Below the pieces are notes generated by a model. The model was given only the letters and a program-made list of their open reading frames with translations. It was not told the origin of the DNA and did no database searches. From JBDRZD01 sp964623395 (GTDB taxonomy: Bacteria; Hydrothermota; Hydrothermia; Hydrothermales; Hydrothermaceae), in contig CAZUSI010000003.1 in NCBI GenBank assembly GCA_964623395.1, positions 1 through 38,110 of the forward strand: a stretch of 38,110 bases of DNA, written 5' to 3'. The position numbers and the translations under genes are program-made. Below are positions 6,830 to 14,599 of this stretch, in pieces (position 1 is the first letter of the stretch; each line of letters starts with the position of its first letter).

Positions 6830-9800
6830 AAAGGCAGATAAATTCTAAAAATTGTTCCTTTTTCATATTCAGATTCTACTTCTATTTTTCCACCATGTTC
6901 CTCAACAATTTTATGCACAATCGCAAGTCCTAAACCTGAACCACCTTTTTTTGTTGAAAAGAATGGTTCAAATATGCTATGCAAATATTCTTCTTTTATA
7001 CCTTTACCATTATCCTTACACCATAAAATAGCATTATTCCCAAATCTTTTAACTCCAATTTCTATTTCACCTTCCTTTTCAATTGCTTCTATAGAATTTC
7101 TTAAAATATTTAAAATTACTTCTTTAAATTGATCAGGATCAAGGTAAAGTATTAGCTCTTCATCTTCAAAATTTTGTAAAATTTTTATCTCTTTTCCAAC
7201 TATCTCAGGAGTAATAAAAAGAATGCTCTCCTTTAATAAATTCACTATGTTTACAGGAATTTTTCTAACAGGTCTTCTACTTGCAAAAGATAAAAGATTT
7301 TTAATTAATCTATCCAATCTGTATATCTCTTTTAAAATCATATCTATATAAATTTTAATGTTTTCATCCTTTGGAAGTTTTTCACTTATGAATTCTATAC
7401 CTGTAGAAATACTTGCTAACGGATTTTTAATCTCGTGAGCCATATAGGCAGCAATTTTTCCCATAGCAGACAATCTTTCTGTCCTTCTAAGCTGTTCTTC
7501 AAGTTTTGCAACTTCCCTAATATCTTCAACAATTAATATTATTCCATTTATTACATCACCTGGACCGTATATAAAACTACTTGTTATAGCAAGTGGAACT
7601 GCCTCACCTTTTATATCAGTTATAAATTTTTCCCTAAAAAGTGGAGTTCTATTTACAAATGAATTCTCTATTTTACAAAATCCACCTTTTGGATGAGAAC
7701 AAATAAAATCACAAATTTTTTTCCCTATAAGTTCTTTTGCTTCTCTCTTTAAGAGTAAATTAAAACCTTCGTTTACCCTTTTTATGTTTAAATCTGTATC
7801 AGTGACAACAATTCCAACTGGAATATTTCTTAAAACCATTTCACTAAATTTTACTTCTTCTTCTAAAAAAGATAACATTTCTTCTCTTTGTTCTTTATCA
7901 AAAATATTTTCAATAAAAATAGAGATTTGAGATGCTAAATTTTCAAGAAATGCTATATCTTCTTCAGAAAAGTCATAAAAACGAGGAGAGGAAATAACAA
8001 TAACACCAATTTTTTCTCTTTCAGTTTTAAGGGGAATTGCAACTTCAGATTTTATTAGGTCTGAAACTTTTACATAAAAGGGAGATTTTGTTACATCCGG
8101 AGAATAAATTGTCTCTCCATTTTTAAAAGCAATACCTGAAAGTCCTTCTTCGCCTATTTTTAATCTTATACTTAAATCCCTATATTTTTCATATCCTGAA
8201 GAAGAAATGAGTTTTAAATAATCGTCCTCCTTTAAAAGTATACCTACAAAAGAATATCCAAAATTTTCTCTTATTATATTGCAAACTTCATCAAGGTATT
8301 CCTTTAAAGATGAAATTTCTATTTCCTTCTCGGTTAATCTTTTTAATGCCTGAAGTAAAATTTTGTTTTTATTATATCTTTCAATTTTAAAAAGAAATTC
8401 AAAGTAAGATTTTAGAAATTCCTTTACAATATAAATTCTTTCAATATTTTTTGGATTAAGAATATATAGGGCCATTAACGGTTTTTCTTTAAGAATTAAA
8501 AAAGCATATTCTTTTGAAATTCTTTCCTCTTTAATTTGAATTTCCTCTAAGGAAAAAATCTCTTCTTCTTGAGGAAAATGATAAATTAAAGATAACCTAT
8601 CCCCTTTTTCCCCCATTATAAGAATTTTTTCGCAATTAAAGATTTTACAAAGAGCTTCACAAATATTTTTGTAAACAATTTTAATGTCAGTTTCTTGAAT
8701 AAAGGAATCTATTAAAATACTTGTTAATTCCTTATGAATAGAGAAAATTTCTCTTCTTAAATTAATACTTAAAATTTTTTCAACAAATTCTACTTCATAT
8801 TCAAAACTTTTTATTTCTTTTTCAGATAAGACACTACTTGTTACAAAAACAATAAAGCCATTCTTGATTTTAAAAGGAATTATATAAAAATAATAATTAT
8901 TTAAAGAAAAATGTGCATTAATTATTTTTTCAGGAGATCCCTTTAAAACTTTTTCAAACTCTTGTTTCCCTTTTCCTTTCCAGAAATTAAAATTTTCATA
9001 ATTTAAGCCAACACCTTCAAAATTATAAATTTCAATAAAAAGATTAAGAATATTTTCAACATAACCTTCTAATGAAATTTCTTCCTTTTCAGTTTCTGGA
9101 AGCAAATAACAAAAATTAATTTCCTTTTCTCTCCTTATTATATCTTGATACAAATAGAGATTTTTTATAATTAAAAGTAAAAAATTGCTAATTTTTTCTA
9201 AAAATCTTATATCTACATCTTTAAAAGCATCTTCCTTTTCAGAACCTATACCTATTGTTCCATAAACCATTTCCTTATCTTTTATTGGAATGATAAGCTC
9301 TGATTTTTCTGCTTGAGAAGACCTATAATATTCTTTAACTTTTTCAACATCCGGTGCATAAAAGACCACACCTGTTTCAATAACTTTACCTGTAATTCCT
9401 TCTCCTATCCTAAAAATATTCTTTTTAAATTCTTCCTCTTTAAAAGGTGGCCTTGTAACAAGAGCAACCCTTTTATAAACCTTAAGTTTTTCATCGTAAA
9501 GAAAAATTGTAACTTTACCTGCTTTTGTAATATTCAATAAAAATTGAGAAAATTTTTGTAAAATCAAATTTGTATCCTGAATTTGGGAAATTTCAGAAAG
9601 AAAATTAACTAAATTTTCATGAAAAAATATTTCACTTTTCTTTTCAATAAAAATAGCCTTTGTATTATTTAAGAGCTCTATAATATTAACATTATAAATA
9701 TCTTTAATTTCTTTTAATTTTTCAAATTCATCTCCACGATATAGAGAAATAAAAAATTTTTTTAATTCTTCTTTTTCATCTCCAAAGAAATAATTTATAA

Positions 9801-9912
9801 ACTTATCTCCCTTTTCATTAGCATAAATCAATTTACCTTCAGAATTAAAAACTATTATAGGATTTGGTATATTTTCAATCAAAAGTAAAGTAAAATTACT
9901 AAAACCCTTCAT
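6826..9912 (-). CDS. large soluble sensor histidine kinase (PAS-GAF-GAF-GAF-PAS-HisKA-HATPase)
   Basis: 1028 residues with no evident membrane segment, so probably a cytosolic sensor. An N-terminal PAS-like region (about 8-90) precedes a GAF domain (about 100-255). A less conserved, probably GAF-like middle region (about 290-530), a clear GAF (about 540-690) and a PAS domain (about 700-815) follow. The HisKA phosphoacceptor is His826 in MAHEIKNPLASIS. The HATPase region has the N box (LNILRNSIEAI), G1 (DNGKGI), F box (FEPFFSTK) and G2 (GGSGLGLAI). The start overlaps the TPR gene by 14 bases and the stop overlaps the HD-GYP regulator by 4, so the kinase and its probable targets are co-translated. 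The ligand is unknown. The TrkA-type protein at the head of the operon hints at ion or redox status, but this is speculative. Confidence 0.93.
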   Translation of the reverse strand: MKGFSNFTLLLIENIPNPIIVFNSEGKLIYANEKGDKFINYFFGDEKEELKKFFISLYRGDEFEKLKEIKDIYNVNIIELLNNTKAIFIEKKSEIFFHENLVNFLSEISQIQDTNLILQKFSQFLLNITKAGKVTIFLYDEKLKVYKRVALVTRPPFKEEEFKKNIFRIGEGITGKVIETGVVFYAPDVEKVKEYYRSSQAEKSELIIPIKDKEMVYGTIGIGSEKEDAFKDVDIRFLEKISNFLLLIIKNLYLYQDIIRREKEINFCYLLPETEKEEISLEGYVENILNLFIEIYNFEGVGLNYENFNFWKGKGKQEFEKVLKGSPEKIINAHFSLNNYYFYIIPFKIKNGFIVFVTSSVLSEKEIKSFEYEVEFVEKILSINLRREIFSIHKELTSILIDSFIQETDIKIVYKNICEALCKIFNCEKILIMGEKGDRLSLIYHFPQEEEIFSLEEIQIKEERISKEYAFLILKEKPLMALYILNPKNIERIYIVKEFLKSYFEFLFKIERYNKNKILLQALKRLTEKEIEISSLKEYLDEVCNIIRENFGYSFVGILLKEDDYLKLISSSGYEKYRDLSIRLKIGEEGLSGIAFKNGETIYSPDVTKSPFYVKVSDLIKSEVAIPLKTEREKIGVIVISSPRFYDFSEEDIAFLENLASQISIFIENIFDKEQREEMLSFLEEEVKFSEMVLRNIPVGIVVTDTDLNIKRVNEGFNLLLKREAKELIGKKICDFICSHPKGGFCKIENSFVNRTPLFREKFITDIKGEAVPLAITSSFIYGPGDVINGIILIVEDIREVAKLEEQLRRTERLSAMGKIAAYMAHEIKNPLASISTGIEFISEKLPKDENIKIYIDMILKEIYRLDRLIKNLLSFASRRPVRKIPVNIVNLLKESILFITPEIVGKEIKILQNFEDEELILYLDPDQFKEVILNILRNSIEAIEKEGEIEIGVKRFGNNAILWCKDNGKGIKEEYLHSIFEPFFSTKKGGSGLGLAIVHKIVEEHGGKIEVESEYEKGTIFRIYLPL

Positions 9913-10165
9913 TTTGTAATTTATTTAATCTTTCTTTTACATCTTTATTATCAGGTTCCTTCTCTATAATCTTCAAATAGATTTCTTTTGCTTTTTCATA
10001 TTCATTTATTGCTTCATATAAAATACCAAGATGAAATAGAGCATCTATATTTTCTTTATCCATCTTTAATATCTTTTTTAAAATTTTCTCCGCCTCTTCA
10101 TAATTATTAGTAAGTAAAAGCGTCTTTGCATGATCTAAAAGAGCATTGATATCTTCTTTCATCAT
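9899..10165 (-). CDS. small TPR-repeat protein
   Basis: 88 residues forming about two tetratricopeptide units. One is around residues 7-35 (LLTNNYEEAEKILKKIL) and the other around 41-70 (FHLGILYEAINEYEKAKEIY), both with the typical small/aromatic spacing. There is no signal peptide or catalytic motif. It lies between a TrkA-like gene (4-base ATGA overlap) and the histidine kinase (14-base overlap). A role as adaptor or scaffold for the signalling proteins is plausible but unproven. Confidence 0.85.
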   Translation of the reverse strand: MMKEDINALLDHAKTLLLTNNYEEAEKILKKILKMDKENIDALFHLGILYEAINEYEKAKEIYLKIIEKEPDNKDVKERLNKLQNEGF

Positions 10166-10845
10166 ATATTCCTAAATTTTTCTATGTTCTCTTTTTTACC
10201 AATAAGTACAAGAAGATCTCCTTTTAAAATCTCCTCTTCGCCTCCAGGTGCCACTATGAGTTCTTCTTCAATAGAAGTTTTGCCATTCTCTTTTACAACA
10301 GGTTTATTCCTTTTTATTGCTAATATATGAACACCATAATCTGTTTTAAGTTTTGTTTCTTTTATTTTTTTATTTTCCATAAATTTAGGAGCAATCCTTT
10401 CAAGTATTTTATACTCTTCAGAAAGATTTATAATTTCAAATATGTAAGGTGACACTATACTTTGAGCAACACGATAAGCCATTTCCTGTTCAGGAAAAAT
10501 AACTCTATCAACTCCGATTTTCTGCAAAATTCTTTTGTGAAGTTCGCTTCCTGCTTTTGCCATAACTTTTTTTACCCCTTTTTCCTTCAATATCATACAT
10601 GCTAAAATGCTTGCTTCTATTTCATTCGTTATACAAACAACTGCTGTATCAGCATCTTCAATTCCAATAGAGCTTAAAACCTTTTCATTTGTTACATCCA
10701 TTGCATAAACCTTTGTTACAAATTCTTCAACCTCACTTATCTTTGCTTCATCTTTATCTATTGCAATTACTTCCACACCTTTTTCACTTAAAGCTTTTGC
10801 CAAAGCACTTCCAAATCTTCCAAGTCCTATAATAAAAATTGCCAT
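10162..10845 (-). CDS. TrkA/KtrA-type RCK protein (regulatory subunit of a potassium transporter)
   Basis: 227 residues. The N-terminal RCK_N Rossmann fold has GLGRFG at 7-12 and the acidic Asp30 at the end of the second strand, which binds NAD(H) or adenine nucleotides in this family. The C-terminal RCK_C domain spans about 140-225. It normally gates a TrkH/KtrB channel subunit, but none is present nearby. Instead the gene heads a chain of signalling genes. The ATG has no Shine-Dalgarno and lies only 11 bases after a TATAAT -10, so the mRNA leader would be about 4-5 bases. Confidence 0.9.
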   Translation of the reverse strand: MAIFIIGLGRFGSALAKALSEKGVEVIAIDKDEAKISEVEEFVTKVYAMDVTNEKVLSSIGIEDADTAVVCITNEIEASILACMILKEKGVKKVMAKAGSELHKRILQKIGVDRVIFPEQEMAYRVAQSIVSPYIFEIINLSEEYKILERIAPKFMENKKIKETKLKTDYGVHILAIKRNKPVVKENGKTSIEEELIVAPGGEEEILKGDLLVLIGKKENIEKFRNI

Positions 10846-10856
10846 TTTAAGTTATA

Positions 10857-10885
10857 ATTATAATATATTTTTAAAAATATTTCAA
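10857..10885 (-). promoter_or_regulatory. promoter of the trkA-kinase operon
   Basis: On the minus strand, TTGAAA (10880-10885) and TATAAT (10857-10862) are 17 bases apart. The spacer is largely a perfect 16-base palindrome, ATATTTTTAAAAATAT (10865-10880). The -10 is inside the palindrome TTATAATTATAA (10852-10863). The predicted start site is about 10850, almost at the ATG (10845). Confidence 0.65.
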
Positions 10886-10888
10886 TCT

Positions 10889-11890
10889 TCATTTTAAAAG
10901 GAGCATAGCATCTCCATAACTTAAAAATCTATAATTTTCCTTAATTGCGATTTCATATAATTTAAGGATTTTCTCCCTTCCTCCAAAAGCACAAACCAAA
11001 ATAAGATTTGTTGATTTTGGTAAATGAAAATTTGTTATTAGGGAATGAGTAAGATTGAATTTAAAACCTGGATAAATGAATAAATTTGTAAATCCCTTCT
11101 CTTTTTTTTCTAAAGCATATGTCTCAAGTGCCCTTACACATGTTGTTCCACATACAAAAATCCTTTTTCTTTCCTTTTTAGTCCTTTCAATTTCATATAT
11201 TGTTTCTTCGGGAATTTCATAATATTCTTCTTCCATCTTATGATTTCTTATATCCTTTACTTTTAATGGAACAAATGTTCCTTTACCAACTTTCAAATTG
11301 ATATATCTTATTTTTACTCCTTTATCTTCAATTTCTTTTAAAAGTTCTTCTGTGAAATGTAAGGAAGCAGTTGGGGCTGCAATTGAACCCTCTTCTTTTG
11401 CAAATACACTTTGATAGTAAATTTTATCAATTTCTTCTGGTTTTCTTTTTATATAAGGAGGCAAGGGAATATTTCCTTTCTCTCTAATTAAATCTTCACA
11501 TTTTCCATTCTCAATTTCAAAAATAAATTCATTTTTTTCTTTATAACATCTTAATATGTATTGACCTATGTAAATTTTTTTTCCAAAAGGATTTTTTCCT
11601 TTAACAAAGCCCTTAAATTTATTTTCACCTATTTTTTCAAGGAAAAATATTTCTAACTTCCCACCAGTTTCCTTTTTTGCAAAAATCTTTGCAGGAATAA
11701 CCTTAGTATTATTTAAAATAAGAAGGTCTCCCTTTTTAAAATAACTCACAATAAATTTAAATTTTGTATGCGCAATACTGTCAGAATTAATGTCATAAAC
11801 AAGCAATCTCGCCTCATCTCTTTTTAATAAAGGATACTGAGCAATTAAAGCTTTTGGAAGATAATAATCATAAGATTCTATGGAAAAAAT
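10889..11890 (-). CDS. queA: S-adenosylmethionine:tRNA ribosyltransferase-isomerase (queuosine synthesis), probable AUU start
   Basis: QueA transfers and rearranges the ribosyl group of SAM onto preQ1 in tRNA to form epoxyqueuosine. Family features include YDYYLPKALIAQYP at the N-terminus, LLVYD, PPYI, TASLHFTEELL, the GTF(V)PLK region, and CVRALET followed by FHLPKS. The frame is open to an ATG at 11971, but that would add 27 unconserved residues lying inside rplB. No ATG, GTG or TTG occurs between that ATG region and the conserved start. The family start aligns with an ATT codon at 11890-11888, which overlaps the rplB stop as TAATT and follows AGAAGG by 5 bases. I annotate from this codon (333 residues); the extended form ends at 11971. 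See findings. Confidence 0.85.
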   Translation of the reverse strand: MFSIESYDYYLPKALIAQYPLLKRDEARLLVYDINSDSIAHTKFKFIVSYFKKGDLLILNNTKVIPAKIFAKKETGGKLEIFFLEKIGENKFKGFVKGKNPFGKKIYIGQYILRCYKEKNEFIFEIENGKCEDLIREKGNIPLPPYIKRKPEEIDKIYYQSVFAKEEGSIAAPTASLHFTEELLKEIEDKGVKIRYINLKVGKGTFVPLKVKDIRNHKMEEEYYEIPEETIYEIERTKKERKRIFVCGTTCVRALETYALEKKEKGFTNLFIYPGFKFNLTHSLITNFHLPKSTNLILVCAFGGREKILKLYEIAIKENYRFLSYGDAMLLLK

Positions 11891-12711
11891 TATTTCCTTC
11901 TTTTTATTATAAATCTTTCTGAAGGTTTCCCCTTCTTCCTTGTCTTCTTTCCTTTTGTATACCATCCCCAAGGACTTTTTGGAATCTTACCTTTTGTTCT
12001 ACCTTCTCCTCCTCCGTGTGGATGATCACATGGATTCATTGCAGTTCCTCTTACATGAGGTCTTTTACCCATCCATCTTTTTCTTCCTGCTTTACCTATT
12101 ATAACGAGTTCATTATCAGGGTTGCTTACTCTTCCAATTGTGGCTTTACATTTTAAATTTATTAGTCTTATTTCTCCTGATGGAAGCTGCACATGAGCAT
12201 AATTACCTTCTTTTGAAAGTATAATAGCAGCACTTCCTGCTGATCTAACAAGTTTTCCACCTCCTCCTGGTATAAGTTCTATATTATGAATTTCTATTCC
12301 CTCTGGTATATCTGAAAGAGGCAAAGCATTTCCCGGTTTTAAAGGTGCTTGTGGACCTGATATAACTTCATCACCTACTTTAAGACCATCAGGTGCAATT
12401 ATATATCTTTTTTCACCATCCTTATATTGTAAAAGTGCTATCCAAGCAGTCCTATTTGGATCGTATTCTATACTTAAAACCTTTGCAGGAATTCCGTCCT
12501 TATCCCTTTTAAAATCTATAATTCTATATAATCTTTTATGTCCCCCGCCTCTAAATCTTACTGTTATTCTTCCTTGATTATTCCTTCCACCTGTTTTTTT
12601 CAAAGGCACCAAAAGGGATTTTTCAGGTTCCTTTTTTGTAAGCTCGGAAAAATCAAGGGTTGTCATAAACCTTCTTGAAGGTGTATAAGGTTTATATTTT
12701 TTTATTCCCAT
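11890..12711 (-). CDS. rplB: 50S ribosomal protein L2
   Basis: 273 residues, the normal length. It helps form the peptidyl transferase centre region and the subunit bridge. The conserved GTAMNPCDHPHGGGEGR segment near the C-terminus includes the functionally important His (His229 region of E. coli L2). The N-terminal KPYTPSRR and the HKRLYR(I)IDFKR block are typical. The start lies 2 bases after rplW. It is the last ribosomal gene here: in most bacteria rpsS, rplV, rpsC and others would follow, but queA does instead. Confidence 0.98.
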   Translation of the reverse strand: MGIKKYKPYTPSRRFMTTLDFSELTKKEPEKSLLVPLKKTGGRNNQGRITVRFRGGGHKRLYRIIDFKRDKDGIPAKVLSIEYDPNRTAWIALLQYKDGEKRYIIAPDGLKVGDEVISGPQAPLKPGNALPLSDIPEGIEIHNIELIPGGGGKLVRSAGSAAIILSKEGNYAHVQLPSGEIRLINLKCKATIGRVSNPDNELVIIGKAGRKRWMGKRPHVRGTAMNPCDHPHGGGEGRTKGKIPKSPWGWYTKGKKTRKKGKPSERFIIKRRK

Positions 12712-12713
12712 TT

Positions 12714-13007
12714 TTATGCTCCTTCAAAAATTCTTATTCTATCCCCTTCTTTTAATTTAACATATGCCTTTTTCCAAGACGAAGTATAACCATATCTCCT
12801 TGTTCTAACTCTTCTTCTTTTCGGCTTCATATTTACTATCTTTACCTCCAAAACTTTCACCTTGAAAAGCTCCTCAATTGCTCTTTTTATCTCAGGTTTT
12901 GTTGCATTTCTTGCTACTTTAAAAGCATATTGGTTATATTTATCCCTTAAATAAACACTTTTTTCTGTAATAATTGGTTCAATAATTATATCATGCGCAC
13001 TTCTCAT
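12714..13007 (-). CDS. rplW: 50S ribosomal protein L23
   Basis: 97 residues, the typical bacterial length. It binds 23S rRNA near the peptide exit tunnel and is the docking site for trigger factor and SRP. Signatures: IIIEPIITEKSV at the N-terminus, YAFKVARNATKPEIKRAIEE, and a basic loop KPKRRRVRTRRYG. The ATG overlaps the rplD stop as ATGA, in the standard S10-operon order. Confidence 0.97.
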   Translation of the reverse strand: MRSAHDIIIEPIITEKSVYLRDKYNQYAFKVARNATKPEIKRAIEELFKVKVLEVKIVNMKPKRRRVRTRRYGYTSSWKKAYVKLKEGDRIRIFEGA

Positions 13008-13642
13008 TTTTTATTCCCCTGAAATTCAATATAATCTTCAAGCCCTTTTTTTGTAAAAAGAATATATTCTGAGTCAAGAACTTCATAAGCATTCAAATCC
13101 TTACCCATCATTATCTTTATTTTTTCAATATTTCTTAAAGGTAAAACAACATCATTTGACATTTTGTGAGTTGCTATAAGAACCTTTTTTCCATAAACTC
13201 CAATTTTTTCTAAAAGTTTCACACCCTCCTTTGTTTTTCCATTTGGAAAAGAAAAATCTTCAATAACGAGTATTCTTCCTTCTTTAGCTCTATCTGAAAG
13301 TGCATGCTTTGTAGCAAGCCTTTTTGCCTTTTTGGGCATTTGATAATGATAATCCCTTGGTTTTGGTCCAAATACAACCCCTCCTTTTCTCCATATAGGC
13401 GACCTTATAGAACCATGTCTTGCTCTACCCGTATGTTTTTGAGGCCATGGTTTTCTTCCTCCACCACTTACTTCTCCCCTTGTTTTAGTGGAGGCAGTTC
13501 CTCTTCTTTGATTCGCAAGATACATTCTAACATATTCCCATAAAAGATGAACATTAGGAGAAAAGCCAAATATTTCCTCTTTTAAATCGATCTCTCCTAT
13601 TTTTTCGCCTTCAGAATTAAAAAGAGGGGCCTTAATCCCCAT
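13004..13642 (-). CDS. rplD: 50S ribosomal protein L4
   Basis: 212 residues. L4 lines the exit tunnel. The conserved extended loop is present (RRGTASTKTRGEVSGGGRKPW, then QKHTGRARHGSIRSP and GGVVFGPKPRDY). In enterobacteria L4 also represses the S10 operon by binding its leader; no such leader is apparent here, because tuf directly precedes rpsJ. The start ATG overlaps the rplC stop as TAATG. Confidence 0.97.
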   Translation of the reverse strand: MGIKAPLFNSEGEKIGEIDLKEEIFGFSPNVHLLWEYVRMYLANQRRGTASTKTRGEVSGGGRKPWPQKHTGRARHGSIRSPIWRKGGVVFGPKPRDYHYQMPKKAKRLATKHALSDRAKEGRILVIEDFSFPNGKTKEGVKLLEKIGVYGKKVLIATHKMSNDVVLPLRNIEKIKIMMGKDLNAYEVLDSEYILFTKKGLEDYIEFQGNKK

Positions 13643-14289
13643 TAAATTTTCCTCCTTTTTGCTTTTCTCACAATTACATAAGAACCAGAAGGACCGGGAA
13701 CAGCTCCTTTAACAAGAAGAACTTCTCTTTCTTTATCTATTTTTACAATTTCAAGATTATGAATCGTTATTTTTTCATTTCCATAATGCCCTGCCATTCT
13801 TTTGCCCTTCCATACTCTTCCAGGGTCTGTCGTTTGCCCTATGGAACCAGGTCTTCTATGAAACATGGAACCATGAGAGGCGGGTCCTCCTTTAAAATCC
13901 CATCTTTTAACAACTCCAGCAAATCCTCTACCTTTTGTTTTTCCGATAACATCAACTTTTTCACCGAGTTTAAAAATTTTATCAATATCTATTTTTTCTC
14001 CAGGTTTAAATTTATCTATTTCATCAGTTTTTATTTCTTTTATAATTCTCGCAGGATAAATTTCCTTTTCACCGAAAATTTTTTTAAAAATTCCCAAAGT
14101 AGGTTTATTGAGTTTTTTTGCTTTTACATTTCCACAACAAAGTCTAACAGCATTATATTTATCCTTCTCCTCTTTTCTCGTATCAAGAATATAACATTCA
14201 GAAAAATCCAAAACTGTAACAGGAACAACATCACCTTTTTCATTAAAAATCCGCGTCATTCCCAATTTTTTTGCAATTATTCCTCCCAT
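13642..14289 (-). CDS. rplC: 50S ribosomal protein L3
   Basis: 215 residues, the usual length. L3 starts 23S assembly, and its extension reaches the peptidyl transferase centre. Signatures: IIAKKLGMTRIF at the N-terminus and the central loop SHGSMFHRRPGSIGQTTDPGRVWKGKRMAGHYG. The loop reads TTDPG where E. coli has NQTPG with the methylated Gln150, so that Gln is absent, as in several other phyla. The gene is separated from rpsJ by 1 base. Confidence 0.97.
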   Translation of the reverse strand: MGGIIAKKLGMTRIFNEKGDVVPVTVLDFSECYILDTRKEEKDKYNAVRLCCGNVKAKKLNKPTLGIFKKIFGEKEIYPARIIKEIKTDEIDKFKPGEKIDIDKIFKLGEKVDVIGKTKGRGFAGVVKRWDFKGGPASHGSMFHRRPGSIGQTTDPGRVWKGKRMAGHYGNEKITIHNLEIVKIDKEREVLLVKGAVPGPSGSYVIVRKAKRRKI

Positions 14290-14290
14290 G

Positions 14291-14599
14291 TCAAACTACC
14301 TTTATAACAATATCTATTCCAGCCGGTATTTCAACTTTTGAGAGTTTATCAATTGTATCAGGCGTTGGATTTCTTATCTCTATAAGTCTTTTATGCACTT
14401 TCAATTCAAATTGCTCTCTCGATCTTTTATCAATATGTGGTGAACGAATAACTGTAATAAGGGTTCTTTTTGTAGGAAGAGGAATTGGTCCTGAAACAAG
14501 GGCACCTGTAGTTTTTGCAGTTAATGCAATCCTTTTCGCAGACTTATCTAAAAGTCGCGGGTCAAAAGATTGTAATTTTATCCTTATTTTTTGTTCCAT
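14291..14599 (-). CDS. rpsJ: 30S ribosomal protein S10
   Basis: 102 residues, typical. It assembles into the 30S head and, as NusE, joins antitermination complexes with NusB. Signatures: IRIKLQSFDPRLLDKSA, GPIPLPTKRTLITVIRSPHIDKRSREQFE and HKRLIEI. The start overlaps the tuf stop as TAATG, so the S10 cluster is fused directly to the str cluster without its own promoter or leader. Confidence 0.98.
   Translation of the reverse strand: MEQKIRIKLQSFDPRLLDKSAKRIALTAKTTGALVSGPIPLPTKRTLITVIRSPHIDKRSREQFELKVHKRLIEIRNPTPDTIDKLSKVEIPAGIDIVIKVV

Noticed and set aside
11890..11971. Long N-terminal extension of QueA from the ATG at 11971
   Set aside because: The extra 27 residues are encoded inside the rplB frame, are unlike QueA N-termini, and no ribosome binding site is evident; the conserved start is at 11890.
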